In this document: in pieces, positions 30,688-43,003 of the stretch
How positions within the stretch are numbered: position 1 is the stretch's first letter
Layout: each line of letters opens with the position of its first letter
NCBI GenBank assembly: GCA_001936135.1
Contig: CP012814.1
Location: forward strand, 434,001-498,000
From: Saccharomycopsis fibuligera x Saccharomycopsis cf. fibuligera
Lineage: Eukaryota; Ascomycota; Saccharomycetes; Ascoideales; Saccharomycopsidaceae
Reading direction: 5' to 3'
Length of the DNA: 64,000 bases
Made by a program: the position numbers and the translations under genes
The notes under the pieces: model-generated
The model's input: the letters and a program-made list of their open reading frames with translations, nothing else
The model's database searches: none
What the model was told of the DNA's origin: nothing

Positions 30688-33600
30688 TCATTCTTCTTGC
30701 TCGCCACTGTATAGCGTGCTATTATTGTCATATCCAACATTAATGAAAAATGTTTCAGGATCCTTAATCATCATATGAAGTATGGATTGCAAAGAACCCA
30801 AAGAGCGACCAACATCATTATCCGATGCACTTAGAAAACTCATTGAGAACACCATTGCCAAGTTTGAAGCATCCATCCTATTCTTGGCTGAATGTTGAGT
30901 GACTTGATACAAATGCTGCACAATACGTTTAAGCAAGTGATAATTATGAAATGGCAATTTTTTGATCAAATTAGTGACATTTTCACTAACGTTGTCACTC
31001 TTAGTAGCAGCGATGAAACTTGGAAGCAATTCAGCAGTAAGCAATGATTCAGGTAATTCTCTCAAATACAATTTGAAACAACCTGCTAAAGTGTTAATTT
31101 CAAGCCATCTTTGGTCTTCGAGAGATACGTCATCAGATTCGTCAAATAATTGCTTTAATGCTTGAATATTAGCAACAGCACCAGGAACACGATAAAGACC
31201 AACTTCATCAAGACCGCGTAATTCAATTTCAGTCAACAATTTATCCACAACATAAGGCACAGTTCTGGCTTCTCTTTCGCAGACATTTTGAATTGGCACA
31301 CCAAACACCTTAGCACCATTCTTGTCTCTAGCTTCTTTAGACAAGTAACTGTATCTTTTTGCCTCATTGATGCTTCTAACCCAATCATGAGCATCACTAT
31401 CACTAAGAGCTTGGAAACAATGTTCTTGCCCATCAGCATCAATAAGTTTGAAGAAGCCTTCAATATCAGATGAATGAATAATTAGTGGCTTGCAGTTGAA
31501 CAATTTAACCTGAATGCTTGCCTTTGATCTATCACTTAAATTCTTAATGTCGGGCAATTCATTTGTACTGACAACTTTCTCAGGAGCAGACCAAGATGAG
31601 GCAACATTGATTGAAAATGGCCTCACTGCCTTATTAAAAAAACCGCCAATCTTGAATCTACCTCCGCTTTTACCTCCACTACTTGAAGAAGATTGCGTTG
31701 CACTCGCAGAATGGCTAGAACTTGGAGTACTACTGTTGCTGCTAGCATTACCACTCCCATTGCTATTACCGCTACCATTATGATTGTTGTGTTGACTGTT
31801 AGCGTTGCTATTAGTACTAATAGCACTAGTTGAGTTTTGCGGAAAAGTTCCTCTAGAATCAGCAAATTCTCTGCTTTCGTTATTTACCTCAAAAGATGAT
31901 CGACTTTGCGAACCAGTTACAAGCATAGCTGGCTGAGAAGAAGCCGGCTGTGGTTGTGAATTTGGTGGTTTTCTTCTGCGTTGTCTTTCCTGTATTTCAA
32001 GAGCTTCTTTCTTCTTAATGTCTCTTTTTAACTTCTCAAACTCTTCTTCAACAAGTCTATGAAACAATTTGTTTTTTTGCTCGTTTCTGGAATAATCTTT
32101 ATTTTCTTTTCTAGCAGCTTCTCTAATATCTCTCAAATCGTATACGCTTCTCTTCATATTGTACAAAAACTCAAAACGCTTTTTGATTTCATAGATCTCT
32201 TCATTAGAATATACTGACACATCTTTTCTCAACGACAAAACATGGACAATGAGTTGATAAACGTAACGCCGCTTGTCAAAATTAAGTAACAATGGATTTT
32301 CAACAGAAATATTTGGAATACAGCAGCCAATTTCCATCAATCGTTCAGAAAACCAGCCAAAACATGGAGTTAATGGTTTAGTGTGCTCCTTCATCAAAAT
32401 TTTAGCATCAAAATCGGGCACCAAATCTTCCAAACTATCCCATCTCAAAACGTTTTCTTTGGTATGCAACTTTACCGATGAGTAAATCCAATCATTGACA
32501 AACCACCTACTTTCAGGAGCACTAACAGCCATAGCAATACAAGATTCCAAAAATGCTGGGATTCTGCCAGAATGCTTGAATTTACCCTTGGTAAAAACGC
32601 TGGTGGTCTTCATTCTGCAGCGAATAATTGCCAACATTTGCAAAATGGAAGTCATACGGTTGCGTCTTTTAGACAATGGCAATTTTGGCTCAATTATCTG
32701 ATTCAAGATGTACGCAGTTATTTTGCCATGTAAGCCAAACAAAGCTCTGACACTTGATGGGAATTTTGACAATAACTTGTTATCTGGAGTGTCAACATAT
32801 AAGCTTTCCAACCAAGTGAAAACATTGAACAACTTCAAATCTTCTTCGGAAATAGCAGGAGAAGGTTGCTTGTAGGAAAAACAACCTGTCAAAGATCTAG
32901 TTGTTTGCATTTCAAAAAGATCCAAGACAGCCATCCAGTCGCTGATTGTAGTTTGCTTAAATAAATCATACACAACCACGTCCAATTTGTCAACTAATTG
33001 CTGAAGTTCCACAAATTGTGAAGATCCTGGAATAGATGCATATTCTGGAGGGAAGTCAGTTACTGATGAAAATGTATGGGATGAAGAATAAGAATCCAAA
33101 GGTCTGTAGCTTCTCTTGATGTAAAACTTTCTTATTTTCTTATACAACAATTGCAAATTCTCATACAATTCAAATAATTCATCTTGACCATCACTGTGCT
33201 GTTTCAAAATAGTTCTCCATTCATTAGCAACTTCTTGATCAACAATTTTCAAGATATCCACAAAACATTGCTTAGTTTGTAACTCATCGGTGAAATCAGC
33301 ATAGAATTCTGCGATTAAAGCATATAAAGCTTCAAGAATTCCCGCTTCAATTTGAGCAACGTATTTCCAATTAATCTCTGGATCCTTAGGATCAACCTCA
33401 GAATCCCAATCAGGGAATGGTTTATCATTAGGTGCAGCAACGTCCCTATTTTCTTTTAACTTTTTGATAGAAATAGCGGCACTTTTTGCCCCAACAAATC
33501 TTCTTCCTAAGCCTTCAATTAACGTAGTTAAATTGCAAAAGCTCTTATAAGATGCAAAGAAACTGTCTGTGTAAACACCGATATCCATATCCAACTTAAT

Positions 33601-36202
33601 GTTTCTACCAACAAGGTTATGCTTAGCCAAGTATCTCTGAATATCATCTTTGTTAATATGAGGACTGAAAATGTTTGGTGTAAGCACCAAGATGTCCAAC
33701 AATTTTTCAAATGAAGATGCTTTAGCCACTACATTAATTAACACTGGTCTATTTTCACTAGCTTCAAAATGACTAGATCCTGGGCTTTTCAGCTCAGTAT
33801 GGCTATCATTGCCAACAGCTTTGAAAATCAAATCATCGCCCACATGGAACACGTCAGAATCAATGTTTAACAAATCACAAACTGCATCGGCTAAGGAAGT
33901 ATTTTTCTCCCAATTGACATGTTGGGTAATACTCCAATAATCGACTGAATTTACTCCAGTAACAGCCTGAGTTTTACCAACCTCCGATATTGTTCCTCTT
34001 CTAGCGTTTTTTGATTTCGGAGTGCCTGCTTCAATAAGCGCATTCTTGTCAAACAATCTATAACTAGGTAAAACGTCGGTGAAAAGAACAGGAAAATAAG
34101 TTCCTATCGTCAACGCTGGTTTGTCATTCTCATAGTCGCTGTAAAATTGGTATAAGGAGCTATTGGTAGCTGGTTCAGTAATGAGCGATAATTGCATAAT
34201 GTCTTCTTGTCGTAATCTAGACAATGAAACGTGAATCCCAAGCAAATTATAAAGAAGTCTTTGAACCTTCGGAATTGGAGCCCGAAGCTCTCCAAAATTC
34301 TTAGACTCTTGAACAGTAGCAAGATACTCGTCCCATCTATTGAACGAAATCTTGACTCTTTGAACTCTCTTTTCACACTGTTTCAATGTGATGTTTGAAG
34401 TAAGCTTTACTGTCAAATCACCGAAGTACGGAACAACACAGTATTTGGAGTACTTTTCGCCAATACCTTGAGGTGCAATAACATGATAGGAAGACTTATG
34501 AGCAGTATCACTAGTCATATTTCTTCTATCCAACTCAAACACAACTTGGCCCCATTCACTACTAACTCGTTTCAATGTCTGGGAGTCAACGGTGGCCCAT
34601 GTCTTTTTCAATCTAAGCACTGGAATGGAACAAATCACAGTAGCAATAGCTAACCAACTGACCATATCACCCTTTTTGTCAAAAATAGAGCCCAATTCGA
34701 CCCATTTTTGAATGATTCTTGCTCTAAAATTAATGTTACGCTTGGATTCCTCATCTTCGAATAGGTGGTTCACTAACAAACGACCCAAGTAATGAATGTT
34801 GTTAACAGGATCAAAAACCAATGGATTGTATCTAGAATACGAATACCCGGTTTCGTACAACAATGAAGCATCTGTTTTTGGATTCCATTCACTATTAAAC
34901 TTCAAGTCTATCAAATTGATTTGATCACTGAATTCGTCCAAATTCATCCTTATGAAAGTTTCGGCAGATAAACTAGTTTCATCCTTTGCTAAGCTTCTAG
35001 AAGGCGAACTGCTGTCGAACACTAACAATTCGGTCATTTTTTGTTGTTGCAAAACAACTTTTTGGTTCAATTCTTTAGCAAGATTTTCATTATGAACGCT
35101 GATTAATTCTAATAACTTAAGCAACTTTTCAAAAATGATTTGATCTAACAACATCCCTGGGAATTGTTCTTGAACAATCGAAACAACCAATGCAAGTCTG
35201 TTGGTTATTATAGTGTCGGTGGTATCACTGATTATGATCTTTTGTCTTGACGTCAATGTTGGTGATAATGGAAATCTAAAACCGTTTACTTTATTCTTAA
35301 ATCTTATTATTGAATCATTACTCATAAATATTACTGCGTATTGAACAAAATATCCAATGGCGATTTTAGTGTCACCAAACAATGGAATCACCGAAATCAA
35401 TTGAGAGGAAAGTCTAGTATCTGGTGAAGTATTGAATAATACTGCATGACATACAGCTTCCAAAGAGCCATTCGAAAGAGTATCATTCTCGTCAAACTGT
35501 AAATCAGGATGTGGGTAAACTTCAGAAATGTAAGAAATTTGAGCTTTTGACGGGAATCCGCCAGGTTGTCTGGTACTATTATTCAAAGTGACGGTACTCC
35601 AACTGTTAGGTAAAGAAGGTTTCTCAATCTTAATATTATTTTTGTCTGCATTCTCATTTCTAGAAACATTATCACTCGAATCAGCGCTTAAAGATCTTGA
35701 ATTCTCTTCAGTTATCGTAGGCACTGGGCTCAAAGATTGACTATTGTTGTTAGCGCCGCCGGTATTCAAAGCCTCGCTGCTACTATTAGTATCACTAGGT
35801 TCAAAATATTTAATACCAAGATCATTAGGAGGCTTGTATAGAAGCAAATTTGAACCCTTAAGTTCTGCACGGTATAATTTCCAAGTATCTGATGTAACAG
35901 AAGCAGACCAGGAAGTCATGTTAGACCCTTTGTTAAGCCAGCCAGTTTTGAATACAGCCTGATCGTAATTAGAGCTGTTTATTCTAGCTTGTGGGTTTCG
36001 GATATTATTACTCAAACCTGAGGAACGAGATACAAGCGTAGATGCTGAATCTTCCTTTGTACTATTTGATTGAGATGGTCTGAGGTCATAATCTTTACTA
36101 ATGTTCTCGGTATTGCCAGACATGTGCTGAGATTGGGAACGCTGGGGTCCTGGTTGAGATTGAGATTGCAATTGTTGTTGTGTTGATATCTGCTGCTGCG
36201 AC

Positions 36203-36241
<39 letters not shown>

Positions 36242-37281
36242 GTTGGTATCTGCTGCTGCTGCTGCTGCTGATGCTGCTGATGCTGGATGAGATGTTGTCT
36301 CGTTGATTCTTGAGAAGATTTTCTTGATATTTTGGAAGGCGACTGAGGAGTTTGCGGTTTACTTTGACCTGAATCTGAATGTTTTGGTGTTGGCAAAAGA
36401 TACTGAGACGCAGCACTGGCGACAGCAGTAGGTGCTGTTGCACTAGATGCCAGTTTTGGAGTCGGCAAAAAATATTGTGAAGCGCCAGCAGCAGCAGCGC
36501 TTGAATTAGCATCGGAAGACTTCTTTGACGCGCTGTTAGTGCTATCAATTGTGCTAGTATCCGTATTATGAATTGGAGAAGAGCTATTAGGATTAGCAGT
36601 GGCATCTATCTGTTTTGAGCTCTCGATATTATTGTTGGCGCTAAGGCTATTGATATCGCCATGAGAAGAAATAATTGTTCTGCCAATAGAGGAATTCAGG
36701 CCAGAATTAGACTTTTCGTTCTCATTAATAGTGATATTATTAAATGCTGAGGACAAGTTGTTGACAGCCGGATCTGAAATGTCTTTTTTATCATCGTTAG
36801 CTGACTCATTTTTGTGGGCTGCAGTAGTTGGGGAAGCATAAGAACCCGGTGCAGTATTATGATTCTGTTGGTTGATTGGCTCTTCATTAGTTATTATACT
36901 GTTCTGTTCGTTTTCTGCGCCAACTGGTTTGTGAGAATATTCAGAGATATTATCATAAGTCTGGCTATCCAAACTTTTTCTGCCAACCGGATCTATTAAA
37001 GTGCTTGAAGCCTTTGAGTTTCTCTGACTAGGAGTATTAGCTTTTAAATTTGAGTATGGATGCTGTTGAGAGCGAGCAAAAGCAGGTGTAGAAGGTTCCA
37101 GGCTTGAATTGTGAATGTCAGTTTCTACACTTTTATTTGTATTTTTTGATTCAAATAGAGAGCGACCATTTCCCAACCTACTTGATGTCCTCAATGGTTT
37201 TGACAAAGAAGAAGCGCTGCTGTTGTTTGAGGATTTTTCATTGACGCTCTTTCTTTTAGTGCTCCAGCGCATTTTCTTCAT
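30688..37281 (-). CDS. BEM2: Bem2-like Rho GTPase-activating protein
   Basis: Bem2 is a large RhoGAP acting on Rho1 and Cdc42 in bud emergence, cell-wall integrity and the morphogenesis checkpoint. The 2197 residues match the yeast protein (2167). The first ~430 residues are Ser/Asn/Gln-rich, with Gln tracts near 327-367. A conserved 'GWLNKGSNMTSWSASV' region follows near 440. Central RasGEF-like segments (about 820-1480) include 'RYLAKHNLVGRNIKLDMDI'. A Ser/Gly/Asn linker sits near 1810-1880, a PH domain near 1905-1985, and the RhoGAP domain near 1990-2170. 'EVGLYRVPG' holds the arginine finger (R2031), and 'AGCFKLYLRELPESLL' and 'NRMDASNLAMVFSMSFL' complete the fold. The ATG is at 37279-37281. 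No intron needed. Confidence 0.95.
36178..36301 (-). repeat. CAA/CAG repeats in BEM2
   Basis: Interrupted Gln-codon tracts (CAA/CAG on the coding strand) covering about 40 codons near residues 327-367. Prone to length variation. Confidence 0.9.
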
Positions 37282-38341
37282 GATGTATGATTCTTTGGTT
37301 TATGTTTTTTTGTATCCTATATCAGTTAAAATTTTCTATTTTACTTTTGCTAGTAGGCTTTTCGAAGAAGCACAGAGTGGGGATTGTAAATGTATTTTGC
37401 AAATAAAGGCCCACAACTTGATATCTGTCAAAAACGGATCTGGAAGAAAAATGAGAACAGAAAAAAAAAATCAAAAGCGAAAGTTCACGGTACGGACAAA
37501 AAGACACGAACCGCCAAATTGTGAATTGGAATAAGACAAATCCAACAAGTGATTGAAAATCAACTAAACGAACAAAGTCTATTTGATGCTATGCGATTTT
37601 CAGCTAAGTATTCGATACTTTGATGCTGGCAATTGTACACCGCTAATTAATCGCGAAAGCGGTTTGAGAGTTAAAACGGTTATCAATTGGGAATTGGGGT
37701 GTGCACTTGCTATTTTTGGTAGTCCCGGATCAGTACGATACCAGAATCAAGCAGTAAAAAAAAAGAACAACGCACTGTATACTTTGATTAAAGGAAATGA
37801 ATGGAGGCAGTCGTAACCGACAAAGGAACGATAGATGATGGATGATGGCGAAATTAGGGGGATGAAAGGTTGGTTCGGTTGTTTGCAAAAAGAAAGTGAA
37901 CCAGAAACAAAACAGAGAGCTGGAAATAAAATAAAATAGAAAAAAAAGAAAAAGGACGAACGAAAGAGAGAACGAAAACACAGCGGGCGGAACGCTGCAA
38001 ACTGTAAACGTAACAGGAAAACAACACTTTCAACGCTCGCTGGCAGCGCCTGTCCCTCGGAGATCATGTGATACGGCCGTTAGGGCTACAGTCGGTTATC
38101 TACGGGTTGTAAACACATTAGTTCGGGCAACGGCAACGCTAATTACATGCAAACGTCAAACAGCAGTGCATTGGCCCTCGGATATAGTTCACTGGATGGT
38201 GTGAGAAGGGAGCGAGCGTGCACTATATATTCCGCACCGCTTCAGACATTTCTTACCGCCATCTACGAAATGCTAGACATTAAAATTTATAAGAATAACT
38301 ATTATGGTCTTCTTGCAAAGCCCGCCCACACTGTCGGCAGC

Positions 38342-38375
<34 letters not shown>

Positions 38376-39713
38376 AAAGAACCATCTGGAGCGGGAGCGA
38401 TAGCGATATGGCGGTCTGTCTTTTCACGGGAAAAATAACAGAAAAGCAGCAGCGGTTTTGTGTCAGTGTCCTATTTGCAACGTAACCGCCATAACACTGC
38501 AGCTTTTGATACAGCCCAAAGTTCCGTTTTGGGATCAAATACTTTATCACCCGGACATTAATTTCCCGATTGGGCGCATTTACTATTTTCGTCCGGTGCT
38601 GTGTCGCTGCCATAGTTTTGCCATACCATTGGTTCTACGGCTTGCCATTAGCACTAGCACTTTTTCAAAACAAAACAAAACAAACTGGAAAAAAGCCACT
38701 AACCTCAACCTGCATACTGATTGTTCCCACCTAGGATACTGGTATATATCCCAAATATTGAGTGTTTTGACTCCCGCACACGAGCCCACAGCACCACCTA
38801 CCCCCCAGAGCATTGACGCTTTTCAATGCAAAATCTGCAAGTTGCGACACTTTAAAGCGGTTTCAGCATCATGCTACTGCAGTCTACTGCAGTGGACGTG
38901 CCCCTTTTCGGAGTTTTTACGAAATGTAATCGGTCACAGAATTGTGAAAATATGCATTACAGTGCAGATAAATGATAAATCAATGCACTACAAAAAAATA
39001 AAATCCAACCCCTCGGCCCCATTCCCCGTCCTCCGTTCGCCGCTCCGGGGTGTTGTTGTGTGATTGTTCCGAGGGTACCCAAGAGTGCTAAATTGGGTAA
39101 CTGCAATTGTTAACATCAGCACTAATATTTGTATTTCTGTTATGTTTCGTCACCCCGTAATAATTTATGATGCTTATAGTGACTTAATTACAACGGACAT
39201 TGTCTCAGTTGACTCTCCCGAGGCACACTGATATCATACCAATTAATTGGTAATCCTACCACCTGGCAGGCGGATCTCAATGATTATCGATCGCAACGCT
39301 GCAGGCAGAGTATGTACTGTACAGACTTTCTTTAACATGCTTATATATAAATAAGGTTGGCTAGCAAAATCTTGATTGACAGTGAATGTACATAAAGTTG
39401 GCATTGCGTAACTGGCTCAGCAGCATTCCAATTATATAACAGGCATGTAATGAGGTTTTGGTGGCCTTAATTCTACAATATCGTCGATCATCAAGCAAAC
39501 GTGTCTTTTACACTTTCGTAGATTTGAATTTAAATTTTTTGAACACTTTATTGGTTAATTGCCTCAAGAGCCGCTGTTTGTAAACATGTAAAGATATAGC
39601 GATGAAAAAAGTTTGTTGTTGTGTCTTTACAAGGATTGTTAGTGTGGTTGTTTTATCTACTATAGTCAATTGATGCGGCTACATACCTGGTTATTATTGA
39701 AATCTAGTTATCT

Positions 39714-39760
<47 letters not shown>

Positions 39761-40104
39761 TCATTGTTGTAATGTCATGAACTTTGGCTCTATATACTTG
39801 ATACTGATTAAAGTAATTGAACATTCGAGATGGTCACCAGTGAGCTTACTTCTGCCTATAGGTTTCATTGGAGTACCGCACTGTCGTCTACCTCAACGTT
39901 GGAAGAGCACTGACATTGAAGCGACACCTTGAGGCGACAACGCTAAATATATTATACAACAATTAATACACTTGGACTGCTGTATGTTTGTTTTGTTTCG
40001 TTTTTCTTGTTTTGTACTTCCTACTTGTCCTTGCTTTGTCTTATCACGTCTGTATTTTATTAAAAGTATAAAAAAAAAAAAATATTTCATACACTAACCA
40101 CCAA
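37282..40104. other. 2.8-kb region without recognised genes
   Basis: The largest gene-free stretch outside the retroelement region. It holds the BEM2 promoter, a 29-base A run at 38345-38373, a 44-base A run at 39715-39758, and a compact GC-rich hairpin block at 39010-39098. Base composition near 38,000-39,100 is less AT-rich than other intergenic DNA here. Open frames up to about 200 codons exist (38458-39063), but they lack an ATG near the start and do not look like proteins. Confidence 0.55.
39010..39098. other. GC-rich inverted repeats, possible structured RNA
   Basis: CCCTCGG at 39010-39016 pairs with CCGAGGG at 39069-39075, enclosing C-rich and G-rich blocks that can also pair. ACCCAA at 39077-39082 pairs with TTGGGT at 39093-39098 around a 10-base loop. 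Neither strand nor transcription can be shown from sequence alone. Confidence 0.35.
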
Positions 40105-40710
40105 TCACAACTCATCATGCAAAACCACCGGTTTCCCATCATCCTCAACCACAATTTCAATTTCCACTCCCTCATCATTCTTCTTGCCTCTTTCAACATA
40201 CTCCAATTGTGCCTCTTGAACCCCTTCGTTGTTTTTTAGAATAACCTCATCATACCTTACACCATCCCTTGCATTTTCCTTTTGCTGCTGCTGTTGCTCA
40301 TCAACACCGCCAACTTGTCTCAATGATTCACCAAAATCAAAGTCGTTTCCTTCTGCATCTCTATAGTATACAAAATTGCCTAATCCAGTTGTTGGCCCAC
40401 TTCTTACATCATCATCTTCAATTGCATCATTTAGGGTCAAGAATCTAAACCACAATTTACCAGTCTGTTCCATCTTTACATGAACAATCCCAACAAACGA
40501 ATCTTGAAAATTGTACAATTTGACCACGTATGAGAAGGTATCGCCTAACTTGTAATGGATTGGATGCTTGTTAACGATAATATTTTGACGAATACCATTG
40601 AGTATGGCGCTGCTGAGGGCACTGAGATTGATTACTTGGGTGCCAGGCACCACTGATGGATCTGATGTAAGCAAAATATCCTCCCTTTCTTGGAATAGTT
40701 TTGCTGTTGC

Positions 40711-40781
<71 letters not shown>

Positions 40782-42150
40782 GCAAGCGTAATGGATTACC
40801 GGAAGATGAAGGCGTAGTATTTTGATTTTTCTTTGCAATGCCAGCGTATAAGTTTCCTCCAAGAGGAATAATATGAAAATCGTTTTTTACAATTCTTTCA
40901 GCAGCAATTCCAAGAGGTTCGTTGCGATTTATATTTTCTGCTTCTTCATTACTTTCAATCTCTCCATCAATATCCACGTTATCAGCTACCCTTTGGCATT
41001 CAATTTCGTTGATTTTTTCATCTGCTTTAGCGTTGAATTCCTCCAATTGGCAAAGCTCAGGCACACTAATCACCATTTCGTATTGACAAGTCTTGTATTC
41101 TTTAAGCCAGCTAATCAGAGGCAAAGTTTTTTGCAAATCTCCATTGCTCAAAATCTTTTTCGTAATTGCTCCTCCTCTGCTTTTGCTGCTTTGCAGCAGC
41201 TGCAGTTGCAGCAGCTGTTCATGTTGTTTTTCTGCATCCGCATCACCTTCCTCGTCAACTAGCACGCCAGCAACATTACTATTAAACAGTGTATCACAGA
41301 TATATTTCACATCCACTGCTCTTTTGCGGCCAGTCAAATCACACTCATCACCACCGCTAAGATGCTGTACCAAGTTCAATGATCCACCATTTTCATCATC
41401 TTTGACCAATTCAATTGGTTTCCAGGCACGTTTGCTACCTCTGTCATCATTAAAAGCTCTTCTAGTATTTTTGTTTTTTGTTTGCTTTTGAGCACTGTCA
41501 CCACTGAACTGGGACAAAAGAAACGTAGGGGCCCCCGGATCAAGTTGTAGACGTCCATTTTCAATCCGTTCGTGAAACTGAGTAATTGAATCATTGTAAC
41601 AGAACTTATACGTCCAGTAATTTATTGTCTTGTAAATACAGCTATCAACCACCATTTTGGTTTTTATGGTTTTCTCATTAATTGGCTGTTGTTGCTGGCC
41701 TTGATTAGTTGCGATTTCAGGAACCGGTACAATGCGTTTGAATTGGAGAGCACTGGAGACAATTTCAAGGGCTCTAGCTTTCACGCTTTCCAACTCTTTT
41801 TCTGGAGATCTTCTTATTTGGTCGTTTGTGTCATTAGCATTACTTTTATTTTCCTGTTGATCTACCGTTTGTCTTATCGTGGGTATATAGCATAAGTAAT
41901 TCTTGCCCAAGTTCCGGATAAGCTCGAACGTTCCCTGCTTTTGCCTGTCGAGTGCGGAAGAGGAACTAGCACTTGAATTGCTGTTATTCTCATCAATCAA
42001 CTTGACTGTTTTCTCAACTGGTATTGGATTTTCTTCGATATATCGAATCTTGAATTTTGGTCTAGCATAGATATCGTCATGGATACTGAAAAGGGCCTCA
42101 GTTGAGGATAAGAGAAGTAGCAATGGTATCAATATTTTTGAGCTCAACAT
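40105..42150 (-). CDS. YOS9: ER lectin Yos9 (OS-9 family), ERAD
   Basis: Yos9 reads trimmed N-glycans on misfolded proteins in the ER lumen and passes them to the Hrd1 ubiquitin ligase. The 681 residues begin with a signal peptide (MLSSKILIPLLLLLSSTEA). The MRH lectin domain starts near Cys87 and includes 'SCIYKTINYWTYKFCYN' (171-186), then 'SGGDECDLTGRKRAVDVKYIC' in part, and 'WLKEYKTCQYEMVI'. These hold the paired Cys and the Gln/Arg/Glu/Tyr sugar-binding positions expected of the family. The last four residues are HDEL, the ER retrieval signal. A Ser/Ala microsatellite tract interrupts the C-terminal half. Slightly longer than S. cerevisiae Yos9 (542). The ATG is at 42148-42150. Confidence 0.95.
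40708..40780 (-). repeat. (GCA)n(TCA)n microsatellite in YOS9
   Basis: On the plus strand a TGC run (about 40708-40732) adjoins a GAT run (about 40733-40780). On the coding strand this is TCA codons followed by GCA codons, giving a poly-Ser then poly-Ala tract. Confidence 0.95.
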
Positions 42151-43003
42151 ATTGACTAAGCTTTCCTAAACGGCTCTTCTGTTTGTTTGTTTTTTCTTTA
42201 TTGCTATTACTTCAATTTTAGCTTTCGGAGTAGTTTATGTCTATAAGCGGACAATGTACAAAAACCTGGCCAACTATTCAAGTCGACGGATTCTATAAAT
42301 GCCAAAACCTATTACTTGTTTCTTGGACAATATTAATACACTATCCAGTTTCTGTTGAAATAAGTGCTGGATGTATCACCTTTATGGACAGTTGCGCCCA
42401 ATAACACAAAACTGCTTACTATATCAATTGCGCACCCTTAGTAAATCAAACAAAAGTAGCGCCACAATCTTTAAGCAATCACAAGTCAAGATACTCTGGT
42501 GACAAAACAATATATCTGGGCAGTGGTGAAACACAGTAAGCTAGAAATATTTTGAAACAGTGTTCTCTTAAGAAAAAGAATCACGCTGATGAGACTTTCC
42601 TGATTTTGCTGTTCTGATTGCTTGTCTAACTAACTAACTAACTAACTAATTAACTGTCATCATGTCATCTAAAACTGCCATCGTCATCATCCTTCTGCGT
42701 TCTGTTTTTCCTCGCGTTTGCATTCAGTTACGAGCACGCGTTCAATCTCGAAATTTTTCAGTTTTGCAGTCTTTGCAGTAAGCAGCACTTCACATTTGCA
42801 ATATCAGTATAAAGCTGTTGCTAAACCGTTGGCATTATCACTATTTGAATTCATTTGGTGACATTATCTTCTGAGGAAGTTCTAACAGCAGGTGGGCCTT
42901 CATTTCGTCCGGTCTCAAACATCCATGAATTTTTCACCGTAAAGCTGCATTATTCAAAAACAAAAAAACAAAAACAGCATAATTCCAATTACAATACCTA
43001 ATA
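42151..43003. promoter_or_regulatory. divergent promoter region YOS9/SWD1
   Basis: 853 bp between divergent genes. It contains five tandem AACT repeats near 42627-42646, ACGCG near 42736-42740, and an AT-rich SWD1 leader. No coding sequence and no confidently named factor site. Confidence 0.5.

Noticed and set aside
36012-36605. 197-codon frame on the same strand as BEM2 in another frame
   Set aside because: Produced by the CAA/CAG repeats read out of frame (Asn and Ser runs). No start context or motif.
38458-39063. 201-codon open frame on the plus strand in the gene-free interval
   Set aside because: The frame has no ATG near its start. Its sequence is rich in Cys, His and Trp without any recognisable motif, and it overlaps the GC-rich hairpin block. 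Probably chance.
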